The notes beneath the pieces were generated by a model, which saw only the letters and a list, made by a program, of their open reading frames with translations, ran no database searches and was not told where the DNA came from. Of a stretch of 59,436 bases of DNA, positions 43,184 through 51,398 are shown piece after piece. The translations under genes and the position numbers were made by a program. The stretch spans positions 1-59,436 of the forward strand of contig DEBN01000015.1 of NCBI GenBank assembly GCA_002348825.1. Direction: 5' to 3'. This DNA comes from Gammaproteobacteria bacterium UBA2955 (GTDB lineage Bacteria > Pseudomonadota > Gammaproteobacteria > Pseudomonadales > Azotimanducaceae). Numbering within the stretch: position 1 is the first letter of the stretch; each line of letters begins with the position of its first letter.

Positions 43184-44427
43184 GCTCGGTCAAGGGGCCC
43201 CTCAACGGCGTTCGAATATTGGACCTGACTCATGTCTGGGCAGGCCCTCTGGCTACGCGCATTCTTAGTGATTTAGGTGCCGAGGTGGTAAAGATAGAGC
43301 GCGCACTCGGACGCGGACCCACCGTTGCAACTATTGAGCCCATTGCCGGTTGGATTGGCGGCGAGCCAGGTGCAGAGCCTTGGAACAATAACGCTGCGTT
43401 TGTGAAACTTGCGCGTAACGCCAAAAGTGTGAGCCTCGATTTAAAGCAAAAACAAGGCCGAGAGGTATTCCTGCAACTGGTCGCTGTCGCCGATGTGGTG
43501 ATCGAGAACTTTAGCGCTCGAGCGATGCCCTCGATGGATCTAGGGTATGCCGACTTGCGCGCCCACAACCCGAAACTTATCTACGTCACAATGCCTGGTT
43601 ACGGAACATCTGGTCCGTATAAAGACTGGGTGGCGTTTGGCCCCACAGTAGAGCCGATGACCGGGTTGGGCCAGATGCTTGGTTACAGCGATGCGGAGCC
43701 GCGTAACAGTGCGATGGCGTTAATCGATCCTATCGGTGGGACTACAGCGGTCACGGCATTGCTCACCGCTCTGCGTGATCGACAGCAAACGGGCACGGGT
43801 TGTTATGTTGAATTGTCGCTGCACGAATGTGGTGTCGCTTTTAACGGGCCGTGGCTGATCGAGCGGCAACTCGGCGGTGAACTTGGCCGGCACGGCAATG
43901 CCCATCCGGAAATGGCGCCCCATGGCATGTACCGGTGTCGGTCACGGGGTTTGCATGACGATGCCGATTGGGTGGCAATAGCTTGCCAAGATCAGCAGGC
44001 CTGGAGGGGGTTGGTCACCATACTCGGCGCAGAGTTGGACCCTGCATGGGAGCGGCGCGAGCGCGCTGCACGGGCGGAATTTATCGATGTCGCGCTAGCG
44101 GATTGGGCTTTGCGTTTGGATAAAGATGCGGCCGCCGAAGCCTTGCAAGCGGTGGGAGTTGCCGCCGGACCGGTGGCTACAGCACCCGATATGCTCGCAG
44201 AAAACCATGCCCAAGCGCGGCAATTTTTCGTGCCGTACGAACGCTACGCGACGCCGATTCCAGGCAACCCGATTCGGATGTCGGGGCTGTCTCATGATGA
44301 TTGGAGCCAGTGTCCTGCCTTGGGTGCGCACAGCCAAAGCGTTCTGCAGCAGTGGCTCGGAATGTCGGTACAACACACCCAGCAACTGCTCGATGCAAGG
44401 GTTATCGCAGAGCGCCCGCCGGATTGA
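43180..44427 (+). CDS. CaiB/BaiF CoA-transferase
   Basis: A 415-residue family III CoA-transferase with a complete N-terminal motif (GVRILDLTHVWAGPLATRILSDLGAEVVKIE), DVVIENFSARAM, the MPGYGTSGPYKDW loop, and TGCYVELSLHECGVAF. Like its overlapping partner upstream, it has Glu in the L-x-E-C position. ATGA overlap implies coupled translation and a fixed ratio. Together the two would activate a carboxylic acid by CoA transfer from succinyl-CoA or another donor. A serine hydrolase gene follows 88 bases downstream. Confidence 0.87.
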   Translation: MSSVKGPLNGVRILDLTHVWAGPLATRILSDLGAEVVKIERALGRGPTVATIEPIAGWIGGEPGAEPWNNNAAFVKLARNAKSVSLDLKQKQGREVFLQLVAVADVVIENFSARAMPSMDLGYADLRAHNPKLIYVTMPGYGTSGPYKDWVAFGPTVEPMTGLGQMLGYSDAEPRNSAMALIDPIGGTTAVTALLTALRDRQQTGTGCYVELSLHECGVAFNGPWLIERQLGGELGRHGNAHPEMAPHGMYRCRSRGLHDDADWVAIACQDQQAWRGLVTILGAELDPAWERRERAARAEFIDVALADWALRLDKDAAAEALQAVGVAAGPVATAPDMLAENHAQARQFFVPYERYATPIPGNPIRMSGLSHDDWSQCPALGAHSQSVLQQWLGMSVQHTQQLLDARVIAERPPD

Positions 44428-44515
44428 TTTTCGTGTCACCACACATTTACGCTCGACTCGGTTTAGTATTCCCCAAGCTATATTTTTTCAGAGCGAAGAA
44501 CCGGAGGAGTCCCCA

Positions 44516-45793
44516 ATGCTCGAGCGTGTAAACCCCTCTCGACTTGGATTGTCTGAAGACCGATTGCAGCGCGTCAGCGACTGGCTAGAGCAGCAAATCA
44601 GCAGCCAGCGTTTAGCTGGTGCCAGTGTATTGATCGGCCGGCGAGGCGACATAGGCTATGTCCGCACCGCCGGTATGGCGGATATAGAACGCGCGAAACC
44701 CTTTCGCGAAGACACCATAGTGCGCATCTTTTCGATGACCAAACCGATCACCTCGGTGGCGGCGATGATGCTCTATGAGCAAGGCTGCTTTCAGCTCGAT
44801 GAGCCGGTGGCCAAGTACTTGCCGGAATTTGCCCGCACTCAGGTGTGGAAAGGCGGTGATCATGCGCTGAGCGAGGTTGAGCCGCAAAGCTCGCCCATGT
44901 TGATTAAGCATTTATTTACGCATACCTCTGGGCTCACCTATGGGTTTATGCATACCAACGTCGTGGATGCGGAGTATCGAGCTCGAGATTTAGAGTTTCG
45001 GGGTAAGGCCGCTACGCTTGCTCAGTGGGTAGAGGAACTTGCCGCTGTGCCGCTTATTTGTCAGCCGGGCAGTCAATGGAACTACAGCGTAGCGATTGAT
45101 GTTTTGGGTCGTTTGGTTGAAGTCTGGTCGGGTCAGGGGCTTGCGGAATTTTTTCAGGAACGCATATTCGCGCCATTAGGGATGAGCGATACCGCGTTTG
45201 CAGTGGCGGCGGAAAACCAGTCGCGTTTTGCAGCCTTATACTCGCCGTTGAGCGGTGGCGACATGCGTTCGGTGGGCAAGAAAAGTGCGCCCACCGCAGA
45301 GCAACCTAGAGGTGGTTTGAAGCAGATGGAGTCATCGGCGCAGAGCGAGTATTTCAGCGAGCCTACGTTATGTTCTGGCGGTGGTGGTCTCACTGGTACG
45401 CTGGGCGATTACGCGAAGTTTTGTCAGATGCTTCTGAATGGCGGTGAGCTCGATGGCGAACGCCTGTTGAGTCCCACCACGGTGAACTACATGCGCATAA
45501 ATCAATTGCCAGAAGGCCGCGATATGGCCGCCATGGGGCAACCGGTTTGGAGCGAAACCAGTTATGACGGGATAGGCTTTGGTTTGGGGTTTGCGGTAGT
45601 CATAGATCCACCGAAGGCATCGATCATAACGTCGAAAGGCGAGCATCATTGGGGCGGTGCGGCCAGTACATTTTTCTGGATCGACCCAACAGAAGATTTG
45701 TTTGTTGTGTTCTTAACCCAGCTGATGCCCTCGTCGACCTATCCGATCCGGCGTGAGCTGCGCACGCGGGTATACCAAGCTATCGTGGAATAA
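44516..45793 (+). CDS. Serine hydrolase of the class C beta-lactamase / EstB fold
   Basis: A 425-residue serine hydrolase. The nucleophile motif S-x-x-K is FSMTKPITS (near residue 75), the Tyr motif is WNYSVAIDV, and HHWGGAAST stands where the KTG box of beta-lactamases lies. LIKHLFTHTSGLTYG is a family hallmark. No signal peptide, so the enzyme is probably a cytoplasmic carboxylesterase (EstB or lovastatin-esterase-like) rather than a secreted lactamase. The frame is open from 44126 through the CoA-transferase gene, but GGAGGAG directly before the ATG at 44516 fixes the start. It is followed after 6 bases by another hydrolase gene, so two ester-cleaving enzymes are adjacent. Confidence 0.87.
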   Translation: MLERVNPSRLGLSEDRLQRVSDWLEQQISSQRLAGASVLIGRRGDIGYVRTAGMADIERAKPFREDTIVRIFSMTKPITSVAAMMLYEQGCFQLDEPVAKYLPEFARTQVWKGGDHALSEVEPQSSPMLIKHLFTHTSGLTYGFMHTNVVDAEYRARDLEFRGKAATLAQWVEELAAVPLICQPGSQWNYSVAIDVLGRLVEVWSGQGLAEFFQERIFAPLGMSDTAFAVAAENQSRFAALYSPLSGGDMRSVGKKSAPTAEQPRGGLKQMESSAQSEYFSEPTLCSGGGGLTGTLGDYAKFCQMLLNGGELDGERLLSPTTVNYMRINQLPEGRDMAAMGQPVWSETSYDGIGFGLGFAVVIDPPKASIITSKGEHHWGGAASTFFWIDPTEDLFVVFLTQLMPSSTYPIRRELRTRVYQAIVE

Positions 45794-45799
45794 CGCCGG

Positions 45800-46756
45800 T
45801 TGGATATCAAAACGTTTCAGCAGCATGGACTGCATCAGGCTTGGGATGACCTGCACCCACAAGATTATCAGGTCAATGGGCGTTCTAACGCGGAGATCTT
45901 ACAGGTTCTAGACACCGCAGGTGATGCTCAATACCACCCATGTGCCGAGGCCTATGTGCGCGAGGGCGTGCTGCCGGGCAACGTCATGAGCTTTAAAGAT
46001 TGGGATCAAAGTTCAGTTTTTCCAGATACCCGACGAGACATTTGGGTGTATGTACCCAGCGGCTTGGTTTCCGCAGCGTCGCTTAATCTGATGGTTTTCA
46101 ATGACGGTGGGGGCTATTTAGGGCGGAACGGAGCGGTTCGCGCCACCACGGTTCTGGCCAATCTTATCCATGCGGGCGAATTGGCGCCAACGCTAGGCAT
46201 ATTTATAACGCCGGGGTTGCCGCCGAATGTTGAACGGCCGCGACCGGGGCAGCGGTCGGATCCCTTAGCGCAGCGGCAGCGGAGTCTCGAGTATGACAGC
46301 TGCGACGACCGGTATCTGCAGTTCCTGGTGGACGAAATACTGCCGTTCGTGGCCCGCGAGCTGGATGTTCGTGTTACGGGTGACCCCACTCGGCGGATGA
46401 TTTGCGGCATTTCTAGTGGCGGCGCGTGTGCATTTACCGCCGCCTGGCATGGGCCGGAGCACTTTGGCAACGTCGTCAGTCATTGTGGTTCATTCACGAA
46501 TATCCGCGGTGCCCATAACTATCCGTACTTGATTCGCAGTACTCCGCGCAAGGCGATCAAAGTGTTCCTGCAAAGCGGTGAATTAGACGCAGATATAGTC
46601 ACGGGCAGTTGGGCGCTGGCTAATCAGCAGATGGCCGCCGCGCTGAGGTTTGCTGGCTACTCCTGCCGATTCGAGTTTGGGACTGGTGGGCACAACTTGC
46701 GTCAGGGTGGAGCCTTGTTTGCAGATACCCTGCGGTGGCTATACGCAACCGGGTGA
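45800..46756 (+). CDS. Alpha/beta-hydrolase esterase, enterochelin-esterase-like
   Basis: A 318-residue alpha/beta hydrolase of the esterase D / Fes-type family (PF00756). RDIWVYVPSG and LNLMVFNDGGGYLG form the core strands with the oxyanion region; the nucleophile elbow is MICGISSGGACAF (G-I-S-S-G), and the catalytic His is probably in GTGGHNLRQGG near the end. No signal peptide. TTG 45800 is used, as no ATG or GTG is available before the fold. It starts 6 bases after the serine hydrolase and ends the plus-strand block. It likely cleaves an ester of the compound handled by the block; siderophore hydrolysis is possible but there is no siderophore gene nearby. Confidence 0.8.
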   Translation: MDIKTFQQHGLHQAWDDLHPQDYQVNGRSNAEILQVLDTAGDAQYHPCAEAYVREGVLPGNVMSFKDWDQSSVFPDTRRDIWVYVPSGLVSAASLNLMVFNDGGGYLGRNGAVRATTVLANLIHAGELAPTLGIFITPGLPPNVERPRPGQRSDPLAQRQRSLEYDSCDDRYLQFLVDEILPFVARELDVRVTGDPTRRMICGISSGGACAFTAAWHGPEHFGNVVSHCGSFTNIRGAHNYPYLIRSTPRKAIKVFLQSGELDADIVTGSWALANQQMAAALRFAGYSCRFEFGTGGHNLRQGGALFADTLRWLYATG

Positions 46757-46864
46757 CCTGTTAGTCTTTGGTTGACGATTTTAGGGCGGCTGCCCTCGGT
46801 AGCTTAGTGTGCGACGGCCCTTGACGGGCGCATTTCCGAGTCGCTTAGCAACAGCGGCAAGGCG

Positions 46865-47272
46865 TTAATTCGGCAGCAATTGATCGAGCAGATTACGGAT
46901 AACCTTACGCTGCTTTTTTGGCAGCCGAAAAAATTTCCGCGCAACGGCGATGGTCTCTTTGTCAAAGTGCTCTTGATCCTCGTTATAACGTCCTTTGGGT
47001 TCCGCAACACCAACAAAATCATTGGGTTTTAGTGAGTTTTTCGGTCCCGAGAAAGGGTTGGATCGGCCATTAACCAGCCACTCCAAAGGCACCCCGAGAA
47101 CCGCCGCCAGAGCGTTTAAGTTGGCTGTGCTGGGGAGTGTTACGCCCTGTTCCCAGTGGCCGATCGCACCGCGGGTGACCCGCAGTCGTTCGCCTAAAAC
47201 CGCTTGGGTAAGGCCGCGCGATTGACGAGCTTTCCTGATGCGGGCAGAAATGACAGACGGAGACGATGGCAT
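46865..47272 (-). CDS. XRE-type helix-turn-helix transcriptional regulator
   Basis: A 135-residue DNA-binding protein. The helix-turn-helix spans about residues 8-62: ARIRKARQSRGLTQAVLGERLRVTRGAIGHWEQG and then NLNALAAVLGVPLEWLV, the Cro/CI pattern. The C-terminal part (KETIAVARKFFRLPKKQRKVIRNLLDQL) is helical and basic. The frame opens at 47353, but the ATG at 47272 gives the standard start. A near-palindrome at 47275-47293 covers its translation start region and may be its own operator. It is divergent from an enoyl-CoA hydratase gene and convergent with the esterase gene; either is a possible target. Confidence 0.82.
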   Translation of the reverse strand: MPSSPSVISARIRKARQSRGLTQAVLGERLRVTRGAIGHWEQGVTLPSTANLNALAAVLGVPLEWLVNGRSNPFSGPKNSLKPNDFVGVAEPKGRYNEDQEHFDKETIAVARKFFRLPKKQRKVIRNLLDQLLPN

Positions 47273-47274
47273 AT

Positions 47275-47293
47275 ACCAAAGGTTAGCCTTGGT
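47275..47293. promoter_or_regulatory. Dyad-symmetric site, possible operator of the XRE regulator
   Basis: ACCAAAGGTTAGCCTTGGT reads nearly the same on both strands (ACCAAGGCTAACCTTTGGT; 14 of 19 positions agree by eye). It begins two bases upstream of the regulator start codon, a position suited to autoregulation. Confidence 0.45.
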
Positions 47294-47428
47294 GAGGCGG
47301 TATGAATATGATAAAATTGAAATCATAAAATAAGGTATCAATACTATCTTCATGATTTGATCGGCTGCGCGCTACTGTTTAGTCGATTTTTGTTGGTGCC
47401 GGCTGCTGTTGTTGACGGTATCGGCGGC

Positions 47429-47478
47429 AGGTCCGTATGCGATTCCCACCACTTAATTGCATGCGGACCTGTTTTTTT
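47429..47478 (+). terminator. Intrinsic terminator in the leader of the enoyl-CoA hydratase gene
   Basis: AGGTCCGTATGC (47429-47440) pairs with GCATGCGGACCT (47459-47470) as a 12-bp stem with one G-T pair and an 18-base loop, followed by G and seven T residues on the plus strand. It lies 88 bases before the ATG at 47567 and after an AT-rich region, with no plus-strand gene to end. It therefore looks like an attenuator or the end of a short RNA. Confidence 0.75.
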
Positions 47479-47566
47479 GGCTGTCTTACCGGCGTTGTGC
47501 TGTCTTTGGTCGTTATCTATTCTTGAGTTAAACCCGCGTACAATAGCGGTGTTGGAGGAGAGCTCT

Positions 47567-48316
47567 ATGATTTCAGTTACGGATAACGACGCTGTACGTA
47601 GTCTGCTGTTGGATCGGCCCGAGGCGCTCAATGCGTTTAATAACGCGATGTTTGATGGCCTGACCGACGCATTATTGACTGCTGCGGATGATGATTCGGT
47701 AAAAGTGGTGATTATTAGTGGCGCTGGACGCGCGTTCAGCGCGGGTTTGGATTTAGCCTCGAACGGTGATGACAAACCGAAGCATGGTTTTCCCGGTCTT
47801 TTTGAAGCCTTCCTAGAATTCCCCAAGCCTATACTGCTTGCCATTAATGGTTTGGGGGTTGGCTTCGGCTGTACTGTTTGTGGGCTTGTGGATTTGGTTT
47901 TTATGGCCGAGAGCGCGCGTTTGCGTTGTCCGTTCTCAGCGCTAGGGTTAACTGCTGAAGCGGCAAGTACGGTTACCTTTCCGGCGCTACTCGGCCACCA
48001 AGCCGCTACTTGGGCGCTGATGAGCTCCGAATGGTTAGACGCGGACACCTGCCAGCGTATGGGTTTAGCGTTTCGCGTAGTTGCCGATGACGAATTGCTG
48101 CAGGTAACCCAGCGGCACGCTGAGATTTTGGCGGCGCAGCCGCTGGCATCGCTGATGACAACTAAAGAATTACTCATGGCGCCGCGGCGCGATGCATTGC
48201 GTGAGGCAGACGAAATTGAAGGGGCTGCAATGGCCAGTCTTAGCGGAGGCGCTGCCAACCTGGAGGCCATTGCCGCGTTTAAGCAGAAGCGCCCGGCGGA
48301 TTTCACTGAGCTCTAG
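47567..48316 (+). CDS. Enoyl-CoA hydratase/isomerase family protein
   Basis: A 249-residue crotonase-fold protein acting on enoyl-CoA. The first oxyanion-hole segment is SGAGRAFSAGLDL (near residue 55) and the second NGLGVGFGCTV; LGLTAEAASTVTFP holds a Glu at the position used by isomerase-type members. GGAGGAG precedes the ATG at 47567. The frame is open upstream to 47357 but that part is leader sequence with a terminator. Its N terminus is short, starting almost directly with the core fold (DNDAVRSLLLDRPEALNAF). It is divergent from the XRE regulator, which may control it, and convergent with a GST gene. Confidence 0.87.
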   Translation: MISVTDNDAVRSLLLDRPEALNAFNNAMFDGLTDALLTAADDDSVKVVIISGAGRAFSAGLDLASNGDDKPKHGFPGLFEAFLEFPKPILLAINGLGVGFGCTVCGLVDLVFMAESARLRCPFSALGLTAEAASTVTFPALLGHQAATWALMSSEWLDADTCQRMGLAFRVVADDELLQVTQRHAEILAAQPLASLMTTKELLMAPRRDALREADEIEGAAMASLSGGAANLEAIAAFKQKRPADFTEL

Positions 48317-48331
48317 TTTTTGGCGAGTCGG

Positions 48332-49060
48332 TCAAAGATCGCTTTTTAATTTCGCATTATCGGCAATGCTCGACCCGCTTTGTCGGTATTGCGCCTTGCG
48401 CGCTTCACTCCATTGATCGATTTCGTCTTTCGGGACGCCGTAAGATATGCCGCGCTCGACTCCGGGACGCGCGCGGACGCGCTGAACCCATTCGACCACG
48501 CAGGGGTGCGTGGTGATATCGACCTTGCTCCACTTCCACCCCCTAACCCATGGGTACAGTGCAATATCGGCAATGGTGAAGTTTGCTCCGCAGACCCATG
48601 GCTGATCGCCCAATTGTCTCGCGAGCACCGCCATAAGCCGCAGCGCCTCTTTGTTGAAGCGCTCTAGTGGATGCTGTTTATGCAGCTCTGGAACATCGTC
48701 CATATATCGGGTGTAGCTTAATTTGTTGCCGAAATTTGGCCCAACATTGGCCGCCTGCCAGTACACCCAAGGCAGCACATCCCAGCGCGCCGCCCCTGTC
48801 GGCAGCATCGTGGTTGGGTACTTCTCGGCCAAATATTGCAGGATTGCGCAGCTCTCCATAACGTTGCGTTGACCGTCGATTAACACTGGAATCTTTTGGT
48901 TCAGATTGTGCTGTGTGAATTCCGCTGAAAATTGCTCGCCTTTGGCTAAGTTGATGGTTGTTACCTCGATCTCTGGCAGGCTCACTCCGGCTTCTTTCAG
49001 TTCCTCCAGCATGATGCTGACTTTCCAGCCATTAGGTGTTGCGGCGGTCCACAGTTTCAT
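48332..49060 (-). CDS. Glutathione S-transferase, YfcG-like
   Basis: A 242-residue cytosolic GST of the Nu/YfcG-like group. KLWTAATPNGWKVSIMLEEL has the TPNG motif of this group, whose members reduce disulfides with glutathione. Then HNLNQKIPVLID and ESCAILQYLAEKYP for glutathione binding, and GANFTIADIALYPW in the helical domain. The ATG at 49060 has the expected family start. It is convergent with the enoyl-CoA hydratase gene, with 15 bases between stops. The 263 bases upstream hold no recognisable gene. Confidence 0.83.
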   Translation of the reverse strand: MKLWTAATPNGWKVSIMLEELKEAGVSLPEIEVTTINLAKGEQFSAEFTQHNLNQKIPVLIDGQRNVMESCAILQYLAEKYPTTMLPTGAARWDVLPWVYWQAANVGPNFGNKLSYTRYMDDVPELHKQHPLERFNKEALRLMAVLARQLGDQPWVCGANFTIADIALYPWVRGWKWSKVDITTHPCVVEWVQRVRARPGVERGISYGVPKDEIDQWSEARKAQYRQSGSSIADNAKLKSDL

Positions 49061-49323
49061 CGGCCTCTCCCTTGCTATTTTTTAAACCGTTAACATTCGC
49101 CGCTGCTCAAGTGGCAGCAATCCGAAAAGCATGACGAATTGAAAAAAGTTCGCCTAAGAGTACAGAAGAATAAGCGTTCGCGGGACAGCAAAACGATGGG
49201 AATTTTGCCGGTCAAGGTTGCGGCTAGTGGCCTGTAAGCCCTGAGAACGGTTCGTATCCCATTTCAGCGGGAGTTTTGGTACCACTACTGCTGGCGCCGA
49301 GCGGTTATCCGCGGCGTTGTGTG

Positions 49324-49644
49324 TTACCAGACTTGGCGCGCGGCAATGCGTCGCGCGGCCTCAAAGGTTCGCGTGCGCAAGTGCATCAGCCTAGCGTTTA
49401 AGTTCTGATATTTTAACGGTTCGCCGTTTTCGTAACGTTTGCCGATGATTAAATCCGAGAAGGTATCCATCCCGCCGAAGCATCCGAGAATCAAGGTCGC
49501 TCCTGCGAGTTCGTGGGCGTTAACTTTCGGCAACGCGCGCTCAAGCATGAACTTCCAATATTTTTCGTCGGCTTCATCCAGCAGGCCTATGAGTTCGCGG
49601 CTGGCTTGAGCGAGTTCACTGAATTGTTCGCTGAGGGTGTTGAT
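49324..49644 (-). CDS. Small DUF6966-like protein without an ordinary start codon
   Basis: The conserved-looking product continues well upstream of the first ATG (49548): the frame reads INTLSEQFSELAQASREL, then LLDEADEKYWKFMLERAL, LGCFGGMDTFSDLIIG and a basic C terminus, which resembles DUF6966 proteins over its whole length. The nearest stop upstream is TAA at 49654-49656. No ATG, GTG or TTG lies between it and 49548. TAAGGA is followed after six bases by ATC at 49644, so an AUC start is the simplest reading; a start at 49548 would remove a third of the protein. The gene is divergent from an aldolase gene. Function unknown. Confidence 0.6.
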   Translation of the reverse strand: MNTLSEQFSELAQASRELIGLLDEADEKYWKFMLERALPKVNAHELAGATLILGCFGGMDTFSDLIIGKRYENGEPLKYQNLNARLMHLRTRTFEAARRIAARQVW

Positions 49645-49745
49645 CGATTTTCCTTACTGGTTTGCGATAAGCGGAGAAACGCCGCTCACGAATATCTAAT
49701 GAACATATGGTTAAATGTCCGAACGGGTAAATTTTAAGGACTGAT

Positions 49746-50537
49746 ATGAGGGAGAACAAGGCACTAAGCGCTTGGCGCGCAAACGAGCAGACCATTGGAT
49801 GTTGGCTCAGCCTGGCCAATACCTACTCGGCGGAGGTTCTGGCCGGACTCGGTTTTGATTGGGTATGCGTCGATATGCAGCACGGACTCATCGACTATAC
49901 GGATCTTGTCACTATGTTGCCGGCCATTTCCACTTCGGAGGCCACGCCCATCGTGCGGGTGCCATGGAATGAGCCTTACGAGATAATGAAAGTGCTGGAT
50001 GCGGGAGCCTATGGGGTTATTGTGCCTATGGTTAACAATCGTGAAGAGGCGCAGCAAGCGGTTATGTCCTGCCGGTATCCACCCGACGGGTTCCGTTCCT
50101 TTGGTCCTATTCGTGGTGCGCTCTATGGGGGGCGTGGTTACGCGACGGAGGCAAACAGCCAAATCGCGTGCATAGCGATGATCGAAACCGCAGAAGGCCG
50201 CGAAAAGGCGGAAGAAATCATTACTACGCCTGGTTTGGATGGCGTATACATCGGTCCGGCGGACTTAGCGTTGTCGATGGGGTTACCGGCCATGGGCGAT
50301 CAACCGCAGCCAGAGCATCTAGAGGAAGTGCAGCGCCTACTCGGGCTGTGTAAAAAACATGGTGTGGCGGCCGGTATTCATACGGGCGGGATCGAGTACA
50401 CGCAAAAATACTTGGAGTTGGGATTTAACTTTATAACCCTTGGCAGTGACTCTGGTCATATGACGAAGAATGCGGCTAAAGAGCTGGCCGCGGCGCGCGG
50501 TGGCCAGGAAAAGCGACGCGAGAGTACTGGATACTGA
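49746..50537 (+). CDS. HpcH/HpaI family aldolase
   Basis: A 263-residue class II metal-dependent aldolase of the HpaI (4-hydroxy-2-oxoheptanedioate aldolase) family, which splits 2-oxo-4-hydroxy acids to pyruvate and an aldehyde. The base His is in DMQHGLIDY (near residue 45), the Arg in IVRVPW, the metal ligands Glu in MIETAEGREK and Asp in IGPADLALSMG. AAGGA lies before the ATG at 49746. Length matches the family. The natural substrate is uncertain, as family members are broad. It precedes a metallopeptidase gene by 50 bases. Confidence 0.87.
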   Translation: MRENKALSAWRANEQTIGCWLSLANTYSAEVLAGLGFDWVCVDMQHGLIDYTDLVTMLPAISTSEATPIVRVPWNEPYEIMKVLDAGAYGVIVPMVNNREEAQQAVMSCRYPPDGFRSFGPIRGALYGGRGYATEANSQIACIAMIETAEGREKAEEIITTPGLDGVYIGPADLALSMGLPAMGDQPQPEHLEEVQRLLGLCKKHGVAAGIHTGGIEYTQKYLELGFNFITLGSDSGHMTKNAAKELAAARGGQEKRRESTGY

Positions 50538-50587
50538 GATTTCAAAATATGGTTCGCGGACTGTGCGGATATTAGTGGGTTAGGCAG

Positions 50588-51265
50588 TTGATCTGGTTAT
50601 TGGTACTTGTGCTGGGGTTGGTCTTTGGGCCTAACCTCTGGGTACGTTGGGTGATGAAACGCTATGCTGATAATCTGCCGAGCATGCCCGGCACCGGCGG
50701 TGAATTGGCACAGCACTTGATACAGCAATTCGATCTCGACGGAGTTGAGGTGGAAGTAACAGAGATCGGTGATCACTATGATCCGGCGCAGCGAAAAGTG
50801 CGTCTCAAGGAAGAAAACTATCGAGGCCGCTCGTTGACCGCTGTAGCGATTGCCGCGCATGAGGTTGGACACGCGATTCAGCATGATCGCGGCGACAAAC
50901 GTTTGATCGCGCGGACGGCCCTTGCTCAATTTGCTGACCGTGCTGGTCGCGTCAGCGCAGCAGCGATTTGGCTGGCGCCCATCATTGGTTTGTTGACAAG
51001 GCACCCGGTACCGGTTTCGGTAATGGTCAGCCTTGGGTTGGCGGGCTTGCTTGGGCGTATGCTCTTACATATGGTCACGCTGCCGCTGGAATGGGATGCA
51101 AGCTTTGGCAAGGCGCTGCCGATATTGACCGCCGGCCGCTATCTTCCGGCCAGCGAGCAAACCGCGGTGGTGCGGATATTGCGAGCGGCTGCTCTGACCT
51201 ATGTGGCGGCGGCGTTGGCGGACGTTCTTAATTTGGCGCGCTGGGCGGTGTTGCTGAGGCGCTGA
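50588..51265 (+). CDS. YugP-type zinc metallopeptidase, membrane-bound
   Basis: A 225-residue membrane protease of the YugP family (PF04298). An N-terminal helix (IWLLVLVLGLVFGPNLWV) is followed by a soluble part with ALIAAHEVGHAIQH-type zinc motif (HEVGHAIQH near residue 97), and two or three C-terminal helices. The Glu of HExxH is catalytic in such enzymes. Its substrates and role are unknown, although quality control of membrane proteins is suspected. TTG at 50588 is used; no ATG lies before the first helix. Length is normal for the family. Confidence 0.83.
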   Translation: MIWLLVLVLGLVFGPNLWVRWVMKRYADNLPSMPGTGGELAQHLIQQFDLDGVEVEVTEIGDHYDPAQRKVRLKEENYRGRSLTAVAIAAHEVGHAIQHDRGDKRLIARTALAQFADRAGRVSAAAIWLAPIIGLLTRHPVPVSVMVSLGLAGLLGRMLLHMVTLPLEWDASFGKALPILTAGRYLPASEQTAVVRILRAAALTYVAAALADVLNLARWAVLLRR

Positions 51266-51398
51266 GACGCTCAATGATGCGCTTGATAGTGCTCGTTGGG
51301 CGTGATTTTCATACCGCTCGTCGGGAATCAAGTGGCTTTCCTGGGTCTTTGGTTAGATTACTTCGCTGTTTTTACTGAATTTTATGGTTAGGACTCGA

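Noticed and set aside
46804..47022. 72-codon minus-strand frame at the end of the XRE regulator
   Set aside because: It overlaps the regulator in another frame; the regulator has a clear HTH.
47357..47566. Upstream extension of the enoyl-CoA hydratase frame
   Set aside because: The extension crosses the leader terminator, and the family start at 47567 has a strong ribosome-binding site.
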